From contig CAZJSR010000011.1 in NCBI GenBank assembly GCA_964548855.1, positions 1 through 60,602 on the forward strand: DNA of 60,602 bases, given 5' to 3'. The stretch comes from UBA3206 sp964548855. GTDB lineage: Bacteria; Bacillota_I; Bacilli_A; Acholeplasmatales; Anaeroplasmataceae. Below the pieces are notes generated by a model. It saw nothing but the letters and a program-made list of their open reading frames with translations. It was not told the DNA's origin and ran no database searches. Made by a program: the position numbers and the translations under genes. The first letter of the stretch is position 1. Every line of letters begins with the position of its first letter. Positions 41,344-49,801 of this stretch are shown piece by piece.

Positions 41344-42629
41344 TGCTTAAGTAAGAAATCTTTAAGCTTTCTACTTCTAGATGGGTGTTTAAGTTTTCTT
41401 AATGCTTTAGATTCAATTTGACGAATACGTTCACGAGTAACTCCAAATTCTTTTCCTACTTCTTCAAGTGTTCTAATTCTTCCATCTGCTAGACCAAAAC
41501 GTAATCTTAAAACTCTTTCTTCACGATCAGTAAGCATCGCAAGAACTGCGTCAAGTTCTTCTCTTAATTTAGCTTTCGCAGTATATTCATATGGGTCTAA
41601 TGCATTTTGATCTGCAACGAAATCTCCTAATGAAGAATCTTCTTCTTCACCAACAGGTTGTTCTAAAGATATTGGTTCTTGAGCAATCTTTTGAATTGAT
41701 TGAACCTTTTCAACAGGAATTTGCATTCTTTCTGCAACTTCTTCTGGAGATGGTTCACGTGATAATTCTTGTAATAATTGACGTTGAACACGAACTAATT
41801 TATTAATTGTTTCAACCATATGTACCGGAATACGAATAGTACGTGCTTGATCCGCAACTGCTCTAGTGATTGCTTGTCTAATCCACCATGTTGCATATGT
41901 TGAGAATTTATAACCTTGTTCAAACTCAAACTTATCTACAGCCTTCATTAATCCCATATTACCTTCTTGAATTAAATCCAAAAATTGAAGACCACGTCCG
42001 ATATATTTTTTAGCAATTGAAACAACTAATCTTAAGTTTGCTTCTACTAATCTATTTTTAGCAATTTCAGCAGTTTCTATTATATGTTCTAACTTAATGT
42101 ATTCTTCCATATAAGGATACTCTGAAATAATTTCATCTTCTTTAGATTTTGATAATAGTTTTTCATCATTATCATCCTTTAAATCTAAATATTTATTTAA
42201 ACCTTCTGAATAATTATTATTTAGGCTAAATTCTTCTTCTTTAATTTGAGCTTGTTGACCATCATATACTTCTTTTGCATATTTCTTTTCATCTTCTAAA
42301 GATAATAATGTGATATTTCCAATCTCTTTCAAATACATTCTTACAGGATCATCTACCCTTACACTAGGTGGTAATGTATCAAAGTGATCAATATCAACTT
42401 CTTCTTCTAAATCTGGTGAAAAAGTATCAGAAACAACAATGTCATCATCTAATTTTGTGTCAACCATATCATCATCTTGATAAATTGCGATTTCATGTTT
42501 ATTTAGTTCTTCTTCTATAGTTCCATATTCTTCTGAATCTTCAGAAAAGTACTTAGTAATATCTCCAACTAATACATATCCTTTTTTTCCTTTTTCTAGT
42601 AACTCTTTTAATAGTACATCAATTTCCAT
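41340..42629 (-). CDS. rpoD: RNA polymerase primary sigma factor
   Basis: 429 residues. Region 1.2 (DPVRMYLKEIGNITLL), region 2 with DLIQEGNMGLMKAVDKFEFEQGYKFSTYATWWIRQAI, region 3 and region 4 with TLEEVGKEFGVTRERIRQIESKALRKLKHPSR are all canonical. The acidic N-terminal region 1.1 is present (residues 1-85). The many TTGACA/TATAAT promoters in this window fit it. AGGAG precedes the ATG. It lies 22 bases after dnaG, in the conserved macromolecular-synthesis order. Confidence 0.98.
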   Translation of the reverse strand: MEIDVLLKELLEKGKKGYVLVGDITKYFSEDSEEYGTIEEELNKHEIAIYQDDDMVDTKLDDDIVVSDTFSPDLEEEVDIDHFDTLPPSVRVDDPVRMYLKEIGNITLLSLEDEKKYAKEVYDGQQAQIKEEEFSLNNNYSEGLNKYLDLKDDNDEKLLSKSKEDEIISEYPYMEEYIKLEHIIETAEIAKNRLVEANLRLVVSIAKKYIGRGLQFLDLIQEGNMGLMKAVDKFEFEQGYKFSTYATWWIRQAITRAVADQARTIRIPVHMVETINKLVRVQRQLLQELSREPSPEEVAERMQIPVEKVQSIQKIAQEPISLEQPVGEEEDSSLGDFVADQNALDPYEYTAKAKLREELDAVLAMLTDREERVLRLRFGLADGRIRTLEEVGKEFGVTRERIRQIESKALRKLKHPSRSRKLKDFLLKQ

Positions 42630-42651
42630 ATTTACTCCTACTTTCTTACTA

Positions 42652-44448
42652 TTATTTATTGATTAATTTTAATAAATCAAATTTTTGTTGTATAAATTTA
42701 ATCTTTACAGATTCATCACTTTCATTCATTATTTTTTTATCTAACTCTTTTATCTCTTTCATAATTCCATTCTCATTAAAAACCTTTATACACTTTGATA
42801 AATCTTCATCATTATAATCTATAGGAAGTGAATTTGATAAAGTTATCATATCACTTGTAAAAGCTTTAAAATAATTAGGATTATTTGATAATAAATTCAA
42901 GAAATTCTCTTCTTTATATTCATCACAAAATCCATAATATGAATCAATCAACTGCATCCACAATGATTTATGAATTGGTTCAAAAATATTTATATTAATT
43001 TTCGAATCAATTTCAAGAGCTTTTTCTTTACTCATTGTTGCATATTTGAATAAACGAATCTCACAAAGACTATATTTACTCATTATCGCAATTGCTTTAT
43101 CATAATTTTTAACATTTAATCTATCTATATTTTTTTCTACATATTGTGCCATTGGCTTTATATTAGAATATGAAGTGTAATCTAACATAAGTGATGAATA
43201 ACTAATATTAGATAATTCACTTAATTTTGATAAATATCTTTCAACTAATGTTTGGCTTCTTTCTTGTTGAAGTAATTTAAAAACATCAGCTTTGATATTC
43301 TCAAATTCTAATGGATCATTTATACCTTCATTAGATACTATTACATTAAATTTATATTCAAATTCAGAAATTAAATTATTTTCAAAAAATGAAGCATATT
43401 CCTCTTTACTTTTTTTGAAAACAAACTCATCTGGATCTTTAAAGTCTTTTAATAAAACTAACTTAACATTAAAACCATAACTTTTTAATAAATCAATTGC
43501 TCTTAATGAAGCTTTCTTACCAGCATTATCATTATCAAAACATATAACAACATCATTTGTATATTTCTTTAATAACATACAATGTTCTTTAGTAAGAGCT
43601 GTTCCTAAAGTACAGACTGCTTCTTTTAAACCTGAACGGTATGAAGCAATAACGTCCATTTGGCCTTCATGCAAAATAACACGATGTTTTTTTCTTATTT
43701 CAGGAATTGCATTATTTATATTAAATAAATTAGAGTTCTTTTTAAAAATTACTGATTCTGGTGAATTAACATATTTAGGTTGATTCTTATCTGGATTATT
43801 AAAAATTCTACCACTAAATCCTAATATATTTCCATCTTCATCCTTTAAAGGAAACATAATTCTTTTTATAAATAAATCATAATATGAATTATCTTTACTT
43901 TTTATAAGACCAGAATCAATCATATCAAGCGTCGAAATATCAAGATCACTTAATATTTTATAAAGTATATTTCTTTCTTGTCTTGCAAGCCCAATTCCAA
44001 ACGTTTTTATTGTTTCATCATCAAGACCTCTTTTATACAAATAATCTAAAGCTTCTTTACCACTTACAGTTGTATGTAAATTATCTGTATATAATTTTTG
44101 TGCAACATTTGTTATATTATAATATTTACTAAAATCTGGTTTATTTTTTGTAGTTTTCGTCGTATCAACTTTTATGCCAACCTTATTAGCAACATATCCT
44201 AAAGCTTCAAAATACGAAACTTTTTTTATCTCTTGAATAAAAGTGATAGGATTATAAACCTTCTGACAACCAAAACAAGTTGCGATTTTTTTTTGTGGAG
44301 AAACAATAAATGATGGGGTATTTTCACTATGAAATGGACAAAGTCCTTTATAATTAGAACCATTCTTTTTTAGTTCAACAAATTCTCCAACTATATCAAC
44401 AATATCTGATTTATCAATAATTTCTTGAATTTGTTTTTCTGGTACCAT
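42652..44448 (-). CDS. dnaG: DNA primase
   Basis: 598 residues. CHC2 zinc finger near 38-65 (CPFHSENTPSFIVSPQKK ... CFGCQ), primase core, and TOPRIM domain with VILHEGQMDVIASYRSG near 255 and CFDNDNAGKKA near 305. The C-terminal helicase-binding part is Asn/Lys-rich. It makes RNA primers for replication. AAGGGGG precedes the ATG at 44448, 19 bases after the glyQS stop. Cotranscribed with rpoD. Confidence 0.97.
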   Translation of the reverse strand: MVPEKQIQEIIDKSDIVDIVGEFVELKKNGSNYKGLCPFHSENTPSFIVSPQKKIATCFGCQKVYNPITFIQEIKKVSYFEALGYVANKVGIKVDTTKTTKNKPDFSKYYNITNVAQKLYTDNLHTTVSGKEALDYLYKRGLDDETIKTFGIGLARQERNILYKILSDLDISTLDMIDSGLIKSKDNSYYDLFIKRIMFPLKDEDGNILGFSGRIFNNPDKNQPKYVNSPESVIFKKNSNLFNINNAIPEIRKKHRVILHEGQMDVIASYRSGLKEAVCTLGTALTKEHCMLLKKYTNDVVICFDNDNAGKKASLRAIDLLKSYGFNVKLVLLKDFKDPDEFVFKKSKEEYASFFENNLISEFEYKFNVIVSNEGINDPLEFENIKADVFKLLQQERSQTLVERYLSKLSELSNISYSSLMLDYTSYSNIKPMAQYVEKNIDRLNVKNYDKAIAIMSKYSLCEIRLFKYATMSKEKALEIDSKININIFEPIHKSLWMQLIDSYYGFCDEYKEENFLNLLSNNPNYFKAFTSDMITLSNSLPIDYNDEDLSKCIKVFNENGIMKEIKELDKKIMNESDESVKIKFIQQKFDLLKLINK

Positions 44449-44467
44449 TAGAATCCCCCTTATCTAA

Positions 44468-45847
44468 TTAAAACTTAATTTTTGATTCAATATATGAAAC
44501 AAGTTCATCAACTGAAATAACAACTTGTTCCATTGTATCACGATCACGAACTGTAACGGTATTGTTGTTAATTGTATTATCATCAATTGTCACACAATAT
44601 GGAGTACCAATTGCATCTTGACGACGATATCTCTTACCAATTGTTTGTGATTCATCATATGTAGTACTAAAATGTTTTAATAATTCTGTATATATTTCGT
44701 CTGCTTTTTCTTGATGATATTTCTTCACAAGAGGTAAAACAGCCACTTTATATGGTGCTAAAGTTGGAGCTAAATGTAATACATCTCTTGTATCATTTTC
44801 TAGTTGTTGTTGTTCATAAGCACTAAATAATACCGCTAAGAACGTTCTTTCAACACCTACAGAAGGTTCTACAACATAAGGAATATATTTAGTATTAGTA
44901 TCTGGATCTAAATATTCTAAGTTTTGTTTTGAATGATTTTGATGTTGAGTTAAATCATAACTTGTTCTACTTGCAATACCCCATAATTCACCAAATCCCC
45001 AAGGGAATTCATATTCAATATCAGTAGTAGCATTTGAGTAAAAACTTAATTCTTTTTGATCATGATCTCTAAATCTTAGTTTATCTTCCTTTACTCCGAT
45101 AGAAACTAAGAATTTCATACAAAATTCTCTCCAATATTTAAACCATTCCATTTCAGTATTAGGTTTACAGAAGAATTCAAGTTCCATTTGTTCAAATTCT
45201 CTTACACGGAAAATAAAGTTTCCAGGAGTTATTTCATTTCTAAAACTTTTACCAATTTGTCCAATTCCAAATGGTAATTTTCTTCTTGTAGTTCTTTGAA
45301 CATTTTTAAATTGTACGAAAATACCTTGTGCTGTTTCAGGTCTTAAATATACCTCAGATTTACTTTCTTCTGTTACACCTTGATGTGTTTTAAACATAAG
45401 GTTAAATTTACGAATACCAGTATAATTTAGTTTTCCACAAGATGGACATACTATATTATTTTTATTAATATAATCAATCATTTCATCATTTGACATACCA
45501 TCAGCAATTACCTCACCATGTGTAAAATCCTCTATAAGTTTATCTGCTCTATAACGTGTATTACAACTCTTACAATCTACTAATGGATCTGAGAAATTTG
45601 AAAGATGTCCTGATGCAACCCACACTTCAGGATTCATTAATATAGCACTATCAAGTCCTACATTATATTTATTTTCTGTAATAAACTTCTTCCACCATGC
45701 GTTTTTAATATTTTGTTTTAATAATACACCAAGTGGACCAAAATCCCAACTATTCGCAAGTCCACCATAAATTTCACTACCTTGGAAAACGAATCCTTGT
45801 TCTTTTAAATATCCAACTAATTTTTCTAATGTCATTTTTTCACTCAT
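44468..45847 (-). CDS. glyQS: Glycyl-tRNA synthetase, dimeric type
   Basis: 459 residues of the alpha2-type class II GlyRS. It shows LVGYLKEQGFVFQGSEIYGGLANSWDFGPLG at the start, FNLMFKTHQG, LRPETAQGIF, the motif-2 region GKSFRNEITP and the C-terminal anticodon domain VAVLPLVKKYHQEK. An inserted CKSC ... CPSCG zinc site lies near 100-150. The ATG at 45847 is chosen because GGAGG lies 8 bases upstream; ATG 45853 would be only 3 bases from it. No T-box leader is seen; the transcript begins about 27 bases before the start codon. It heads the glyQS-dnaG-rpoD operon. Confidence 0.97.
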   Translation of the reverse strand: MSEKMTLEKLVGYLKEQGFVFQGSEIYGGLANSWDFGPLGVLLKQNIKNAWWKKFITENKYNVGLDSAILMNPEVWVASGHLSNFSDPLVDCKSCNTRYRADKLIEDFTHGEVIADGMSNDEMIDYINKNNIVCPSCGKLNYTGIRKFNLMFKTHQGVTEESKSEVYLRPETAQGIFVQFKNVQRTTRRKLPFGIGQIGKSFRNEITPGNFIFRVREFEQMELEFFCKPNTEMEWFKYWREFCMKFLVSIGVKEDKLRFRDHDQKELSFYSNATTDIEYEFPWGFGELWGIASRTSYDLTQHQNHSKQNLEYLDPDTNTKYIPYVVEPSVGVERTFLAVLFSAYEQQQLENDTRDVLHLAPTLAPYKVAVLPLVKKYHQEKADEIYTELLKHFSTTYDESQTIGKRYRRQDAIGTPYCVTIDDNTINNNTVTVRDRDTMEQVVISVDELVSYIESKIKF

Positions 45848-45881
45848 ATACATAAGCCTCCGATATATAATAATACATTTT

Positions 45882-45910
45882 ATTATATAATAATAAATTA
45901 TCAATGTCAA
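45882..45910 (-). promoter_or_regulatory. Consensus promoter of glyQS-dnaG-rpoD-trmK
   Basis: TTGACA (45910-45905), 17-base spacer, TATAAT (45887-45882): perfect sigma-A consensus hexamers. Confidence 0.92.
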
Positions 45911-45971
45911 TAAATCCAACATAAATGAAAAATGAAAAAAATAGCACTTTAAGTAGAAAGTTGACTAAATT

Positions 45972-46000
45972 AAAAAAAGACGATTTTACTCATCTTTTTC
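45972..46000 (-). terminator. Terminator of the acetyltransferase gene at 45986-46540
   Basis: A 10-position stem AAAAAGATGA/TCGTCTTTTT with one mismatch and T-run; it includes the last codons of the gene. Confidence 0.7.
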
Positions 46001-46540
46001 ATTTCTTATAACCATATGTACATGATCTTCCCATACACCATGTATTTTTAGATATTTTTTAGCAAGTCCTTCATTATAAAATCCTAGTTTTGTAACAAGA
46101 TCAATCGCAGCTTGATGTTTTGGCATAATATTCGCCTCAATTCTATGTAGCCCAAGGTCGTTAAAGGCTATACATATTCCTTTTTTCAAAGCTTCTGTCA
46201 TATATCCTTGTCTAACTTCATCTTTATCAAGTCTAAAAGACAAAAAACAACTAGAAAATGAACCCTTGATAATACCATTAAAAGATAATACACCTATTAC
46301 TTTAGGACTATCTTTTAGAGTAATCCAAAACTTAAAACATGACGCATTATTAGTAAATAAAAAATCATTTATTAAACTCTTTTTTTGGTACTCTTCAGTA
46401 TAATATTCATCAGGTCTAATCGGTTCAACTTCTCTTAAAAATTCTTTATTTCTAATAAAATAATCAGTGACTTCACTTACAATTTCAGGATTTGATAAAT
46501 AAAGTCTCAATCTTTCTGTCTCATAAACTTCTTTAATCAT
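45986..46540 (-). CDS. GNAT acetyltransferase, RimJ type
   Basis: 184 residues: TERLRLYLSNPEIVSEVTDYF, a central FRLDKEDEVRQGYMTEAL-like region reading DKDEVRQGYMTEALKKGICIAF, and LHRIEANIMPKHQAAIDLVTKLGFYNEGLAKKYLKIHGVWEDHV. This follows ribosomal-protein alanine acetyltransferases (RimJ/YdaF). The acetyl-CoA loop is R-Q-G-Y-M. AAGAGGTGAT precedes the ATG. Monocistronic, with an extended -10 promoter and a terminator. Target not predictable. Confidence 0.9.
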   Translation of the reverse strand: MIKEVYETERLRLYLSNPEIVSEVTDYFIRNKEFLREVEPIRPDEYYTEEYQKKSLINDFLFTNNASCFKFWITLKDSPKVIGVLSFNGIIKGSFSSCFLSFRLDKDEVRQGYMTEALKKGICIAFNDLGLHRIEANIMPKHQAAIDLVTKLGFYNEGLAKKYLKIHGVWEDHVHMVIRNEKDE

Positions 46541-46573
46541 AAATAATCACCTCTTGATACAATTAACAATTCA

Positions 46574-46582
46574 ATTATACCA
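46574..46582 (-). promoter_or_regulatory. Extended -10 promoter of the acetyltransferase gene
   Basis: TGG-TATAAT on the minus strand, 34 bases before the start; -35 weak. Confidence 0.6.
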
Positions 46583-46632
46583 TATATTATCATTAATGAT
46601 AAAAAAAAGTCATATTATGTAGTGGTGATTTA

Positions 46633-46842
46633 ATGATTAAAAAAATAATCTCATTAAAAAAATATATACCAATAATATTTGGCACTATATTCTTTTATCA
46701 AATTCTTTTAGTAATTTTTACATATACTAAAGAAAATGTAAATATTTTATGGATTTTAATAGTATTATATGCAATATATATTATTATTAAAAATAATAGT
46801 GGTATTTTTAATAAAATAAAAGACAAGATCAAAAAAGAGTGA
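46633..46842 (+). CDS. Small membrane protein of unknown function
   Basis: 69 residues, one of two plus-strand genes. Basic N-terminus (KKIISLKKY), two hydrophobic segments (~11-31 and 38-52) and a basic tail (NKIKDKIKKE). GTGGTGATTTA directly precedes ATG, a pattern shared with other genes here, and a bidirectional terminator overlaps its TGA stop. A TATTAT upstream is only a weak promoter. No family recognised; both site and terminator argue that it is real. Confidence 0.68.
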   Translation: MIKKIISLKKYIPIIFGTIFFYQILLVIFTYTKENVNILWILIVLYAIYIIIKNNSGIFNKIKDKIKKE

Positions 46843-46859
46843 GAATAAAAATCACTCTT
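46831..46859. terminator. Bidirectional terminator between small membrane gene and ysxE-like gene
   Basis: An 8-bp stem AAGAGTGA/TCACTCTT with a 9-base loop; T-run of six on the minus strand. The stop codons of both convergent genes touch the stem. Confidence 0.85.
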
Positions 46860-47724
46860 ACTTGTTATTATTTAAAAATAATTCTATTTTTTTAGTAATT
46901 TGTAAATAATTATATAATGATTCATAATTAATAGATAAACTATAATCTATTGCTAAAATATATAGATATAATACTAAAAATTCATAATATAACTCATAAA
47001 AATTATCTTTAAGTTCCATAATCCACTTTTTAATTATTGGATTTAATATATCATAATATTCATCATTAAGTATATATAATTTCGCAATATCACTTGCTGG
47101 AATAGAGTATCTTGAATAAAAAAATCCATCTATTTTTGAGGAATTATAATTAATTATAGATGGATATGAATGGCATAAACAATATTTTAAACTTTTACCT
47201 TTTTTTATCTCCTTAAGCATTTCTTCTTGGAGTTTTAGAAGTCTTTTTTTAGCATTTAATATAATATAATATTTACTTAAATAAGCCCATGAAAAATCCC
47301 CCTTAACTAAAGTATTTTCTAAATACCTTATCGAATTTTCAAGACTTTTAAATCTATAATCTAGTATTTTATATATATTATTAAACTTTTTTAATGAATC
47401 ATCTTTTATTTCTATATCTAAATACGTTTTAGAATGAAGTTCTTTTAAATCATTAATAAAAGCCTTCAATCTAGCAATATTATCCCCTTTAGGACTATTA
47501 TATTCAAACAATAAATACTTCTTATTATCATATTCTAAAGATTTTACTGGATAATTGATATTCAAATCATAATTTTTAAGAATATGATAAGTATTAATCA
47601 TTCTCTTTGATGCAAGAATAATTAGATACTTCTTATCATCTAATAATACATAAGCATAATTATCAAAAACAGATAATATTTCTTTACTACTATACTCTTT
47701 AAACAATACAAGAAAATCAATCAT
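46858..47724 (-). CDS. CotS/YsxE-like kinase-fold protein, active site lost
   Basis: 288 residues. The order of segments resembles the CotS family of spore-coat proteins with an aminoglycoside-kinase fold: LKAFINDLKELHSKTYL, then YCLCHSYPSIINYNSSKIDGFF, where a catalytic HxDxxxxN would be (His185 kept, Asp replaced), then SIPASDIAKLYI, matching the later P-x-x-DLA. Its gene overlaps the end of the spoVID-like gene by 8 bases. In Bacillus, spoVID is followed by ysxE, a CotS relative, so gene order supports the call. Likely a coat structural or scaffold protein rather than an enzyme (inference). Confidence 0.6.
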   Translation of the reverse strand: MIDFLVLFKEYSSKEILSVFDNYAYVLLDDKKYLIILASKRMINTYHILKNYDLNINYPVKSLEYDNKKYLLFEYNSPKGDNIARLKAFINDLKELHSKTYLDIEIKDDSLKKFNNIYKILDYRFKSLENSIRYLENTLVKGDFSWAYLSKYYIILNAKKRLLKLQEEMLKEIKKGKSLKYCLCHSYPSIINYNSSKIDGFFYSRYSIPASDIAKLYILNDEYYDILNPIIKKWIMELKDNFYELYYEFLVLYLYILAIDYSLSINYESLYNYLQITKKIELFLNNNK

Positions 47725-48355
47725 TTAAATAAATCATTACTATTCCTAAGTCTTTATCATAACCTTTATAAAGTTCTTCAATTGGTTTATTATATTCAAC
47801 AGATAATGCATTTAAATTATCTTCTTTATCAATTCTAATTGTTTTAATAGAATATGTTTTATCAAGATAATTATTAAAAAAGTCAACAAAACCAAATTCA
47901 TCTAAATTAGATGATGTTGTAATTATTTCCACATTATTGTCCTCAACTAAAACTTCATCATCTAATATGACATTATCTTCTTTTGTATCCACTATACAAT
48001 CATTACTATTTTCAATGTTTTCAGTAGATAATCCATCTATTTCATCATCTTCTGACAAAGATAAAATTAATTCATAATATACATTAATTCCCCATGAATC
48101 AATTAATTCTAGGTTAATAGACTTTATATCTAAATTATTTACTTTCTTATCCTCACTAATAATAATTGTTAAAGGAATTTCTTTAGTTAAAAATATATCA
48201 CTACCATCATTATCAGAAATTGATAAATCTAAAAAAATACTTCCCTTTAGTTCATTATTTAAAAGTTTATATTCACCTAATTTAGATATATATGTTTTTA
48301 TACTAGATATTTTCTTTATATCTAGAAAACTTTTTTCACTTATTATTATTTCCAT
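47717..48355 (-). CDS. SpoVID-like spore morphogenesis protein with C-terminal LysM
   Basis: 212 residues. The N-terminal ~110 residues (LNNELKGSIFLDLSISDN ... LTKEIPLTIIISEDKKVNNLDIKSINLELIDSWGINVYYELILSL) follow the pattern of the SpoVID N-terminal domain. A Asp/Glu-rich linker follows, and the last ~45 residues (TIRIDKEDNLNALSVEYNKPIEEL to VMIYLND) form a LysM domain. Bacillus SpoVID, 575 residues, has the same ends with a much longer linker; it drives encasement of the forespore by the coat through SpoIVA and SafA. GGTGATTAT precedes the ATG. Position next to engB and before a ysxE-like gene agrees. Confidence 0.68.
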   Translation of the reverse strand: MEIIISEKSFLDIKKISSIKTYISKLGEYKLLNNELKGSIFLDLSISDNDGSDIFLTKEIPLTIIISEDKKVNNLDIKSINLELIDSWGINVYYELILSLSEDDEIDGLSTENIENSNDCIVDTKEDNVILDDEVLVEDNNVEIITTSSNLDEFGFVDFFNNYLDKTYSIKTIRIDKEDNLNALSVEYNKPIEELYKGYDKDLGIVMIYLND

Positions 48356-48398
48356 ATAATCACCACTAAAATATATGAAATATAATAATTAAAAATAA

Positions 48399-48986
48399 CT
48401 AATTATTTAAATAGCTTTCTATAATTTCTAGTACCTCTTCAACACCTTTCTTTTTCATTGAAGATGTTAATACAACCTTATCAGTTTCTTCCATTTGTAA
48501 TTTTTGTCTTATTGTTTTAATACTTGAAAAATGTTTATTAACTGATATTTGATCACTTTTAGTTGCGATAACACAACAAGGAATATTATAATATTTAAAA
48601 TAATTATACATATTACAATCATCCTTTGTAGGTTCATGTCTACTATCCACTAATAAAAAAGCACACTTTAAATTCTTACTATCTCTAAAATAACCTTCAA
48701 TCATTACACCAAAACTTTTTAAAGTTTCTTTATTTACAGCAGCATATCCATAACCTGGCACATCTACAAAATAGAAATTATTATTGATGTTAAAAATATT
48801 TAAGACTTGCGTTTTACCTGGTTTTGCAGAAGTTTTAGCTAATGCCTTTCTATTACATAACATATTTATAAATGAACTTTTTCCAACATTACTTCTACCA
48901 CAAAATACAAATTCTGGTTTTTCATCTGTTGGAAACTGACTAACCTTTGTGGCTCCTTTTATATATTCAGCACTTTTAATAATCAT
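48399..48986 (-). CDS. engB: Ribosome biogenesis GTPase EngB (YsxC/YihA)
   Basis: 195 residues. G1 GRSNVGKSSFIN near 32, G2 SAKPGKTQ, G3 VDVPGYGYA, G4 ATKSDQI and G5 TSSMKKKGVEE. It is an essential GTPase for 50S assembly. It starts one base after the PHP gene. In Bacillus the same gene (ysxC) lies near spoVID as well. Confidence 0.97.
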   Translation of the reverse strand: MIIKSAEYIKGATKVSQFPTDEKPEFVFCGRSNVGKSSFINMLCNRKALAKTSAKPGKTQVLNIFNINNNFYFVDVPGYGYAAVNKETLKSFGVMIEGYFRDSKNLKCAFLLVDSRHEPTKDDCNMYNYFKYYNIPCCVIATKSDQISVNKHFSSIKTIRQKLQMEETDKVVLTSSMKKKGVEEVLEIIESYLNN

Positions 48987-48987
48987 A

Positions 48988-49791
48988 TTATATACCTAGC
49001 CTTTCTATTAATTTTTTATAATATCTTTTTTCTAATGTCGATGTAGATATCATAGCATGTTTTAAATCACCATGGAAATCACTTCCTGCACTTAAAAGAA
49101 GTTTATTTTTTCTTGCAAGTTTTTTAAAATATCTTGTATCACTTTTTTTATTTTTAGGATATTTATATTCTATTGCATCAACATTAAACTTAATAACCTC
49201 TAAAATAGTTTCTTTTTTATTTAAACATGGATGAGCATAAATCGTAACACAATTATTTCTTTTTAAAAATTCAATACCTTCTTTTGTATTAAAATATGCT
49301 ACCTCAATATATGCTTTAGATTTATGTGATACATAAAATTCTAATTCATTAATTGTCTTCTCTTTATTACATTCAAGCAAATTTTGAAGCATATTACCTC
49401 TAGTAATAATTTCACTTTTTAATAATAAATCTAAGTCGATATTCAAATGATAAATATCTCTAATATTTTTCATCATTTCAATTGCTCTTTGTTTTCTTAT
49501 TTCTTTTTGCTTCAAACTAAATTCTACTATTTCATTTGGAATAAAATCATTTTTAAATAACCCTATTATATGAACACTTTCATTGTCATATTTAGTACTA
49601 AGTTCAATACCTGAAATGAGCTTTATATTAAATTCCCTTGCATATTTTTTTGCTTCTTCTAATCCAAAAACACTATCATGATCTGTTAGTGCTAAACAAT
49701 CAATTCTCTTTGATTTTGCAATTTTTAGTAATTCATATGGAGAATATATACCGTCTGAATAATTTGAATGATTATGTAAATCTATTTTCAT
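48988..49791 (-). CDS. PHP-domain phosphoesterase
   Basis: 267 residues. The metal ligands of the PHP fold are visible: DLHNHSNYSDG at the start, LTDHDSV, a Glu in SGIELST, HIIG, AHPCL near 193 and SDFHGD near 240. This matches the YciV/TrpH (RNase AM, 3',5'-nucleotide phosphatase) group. It may trim RNA 5' ends or hydrolyse nucleoside bisphosphates. It has GGTGGGATT upstream and follows the ABC permease by 10 bases. Confidence 0.92.
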   Translation of the reverse strand: MKIDLHNHSNYSDGIYSPYELLKIAKSKRIDCLALTDHDSVFGLEEAKKYAREFNIKLISGIELSTKYDNESVHIIGLFKNDFIPNEIVEFSLKQKEIRKQRAIEMMKNIRDIYHLNIDLDLLLKSEIITRGNMLQNLLECNKEKTINELEFYVSHKSKAYIEVAYFNTKEGIEFLKRNNCVTIYAHPCLNKKETILEVIKFNVDAIEYKYPKNKKSDTRYFKKLARKNKLLLSAGSDFHGDLKHAMISTSTLEKRYYKKLIERLGI

Positions 49792-49801
49792 ATAATCCCA
49801 C

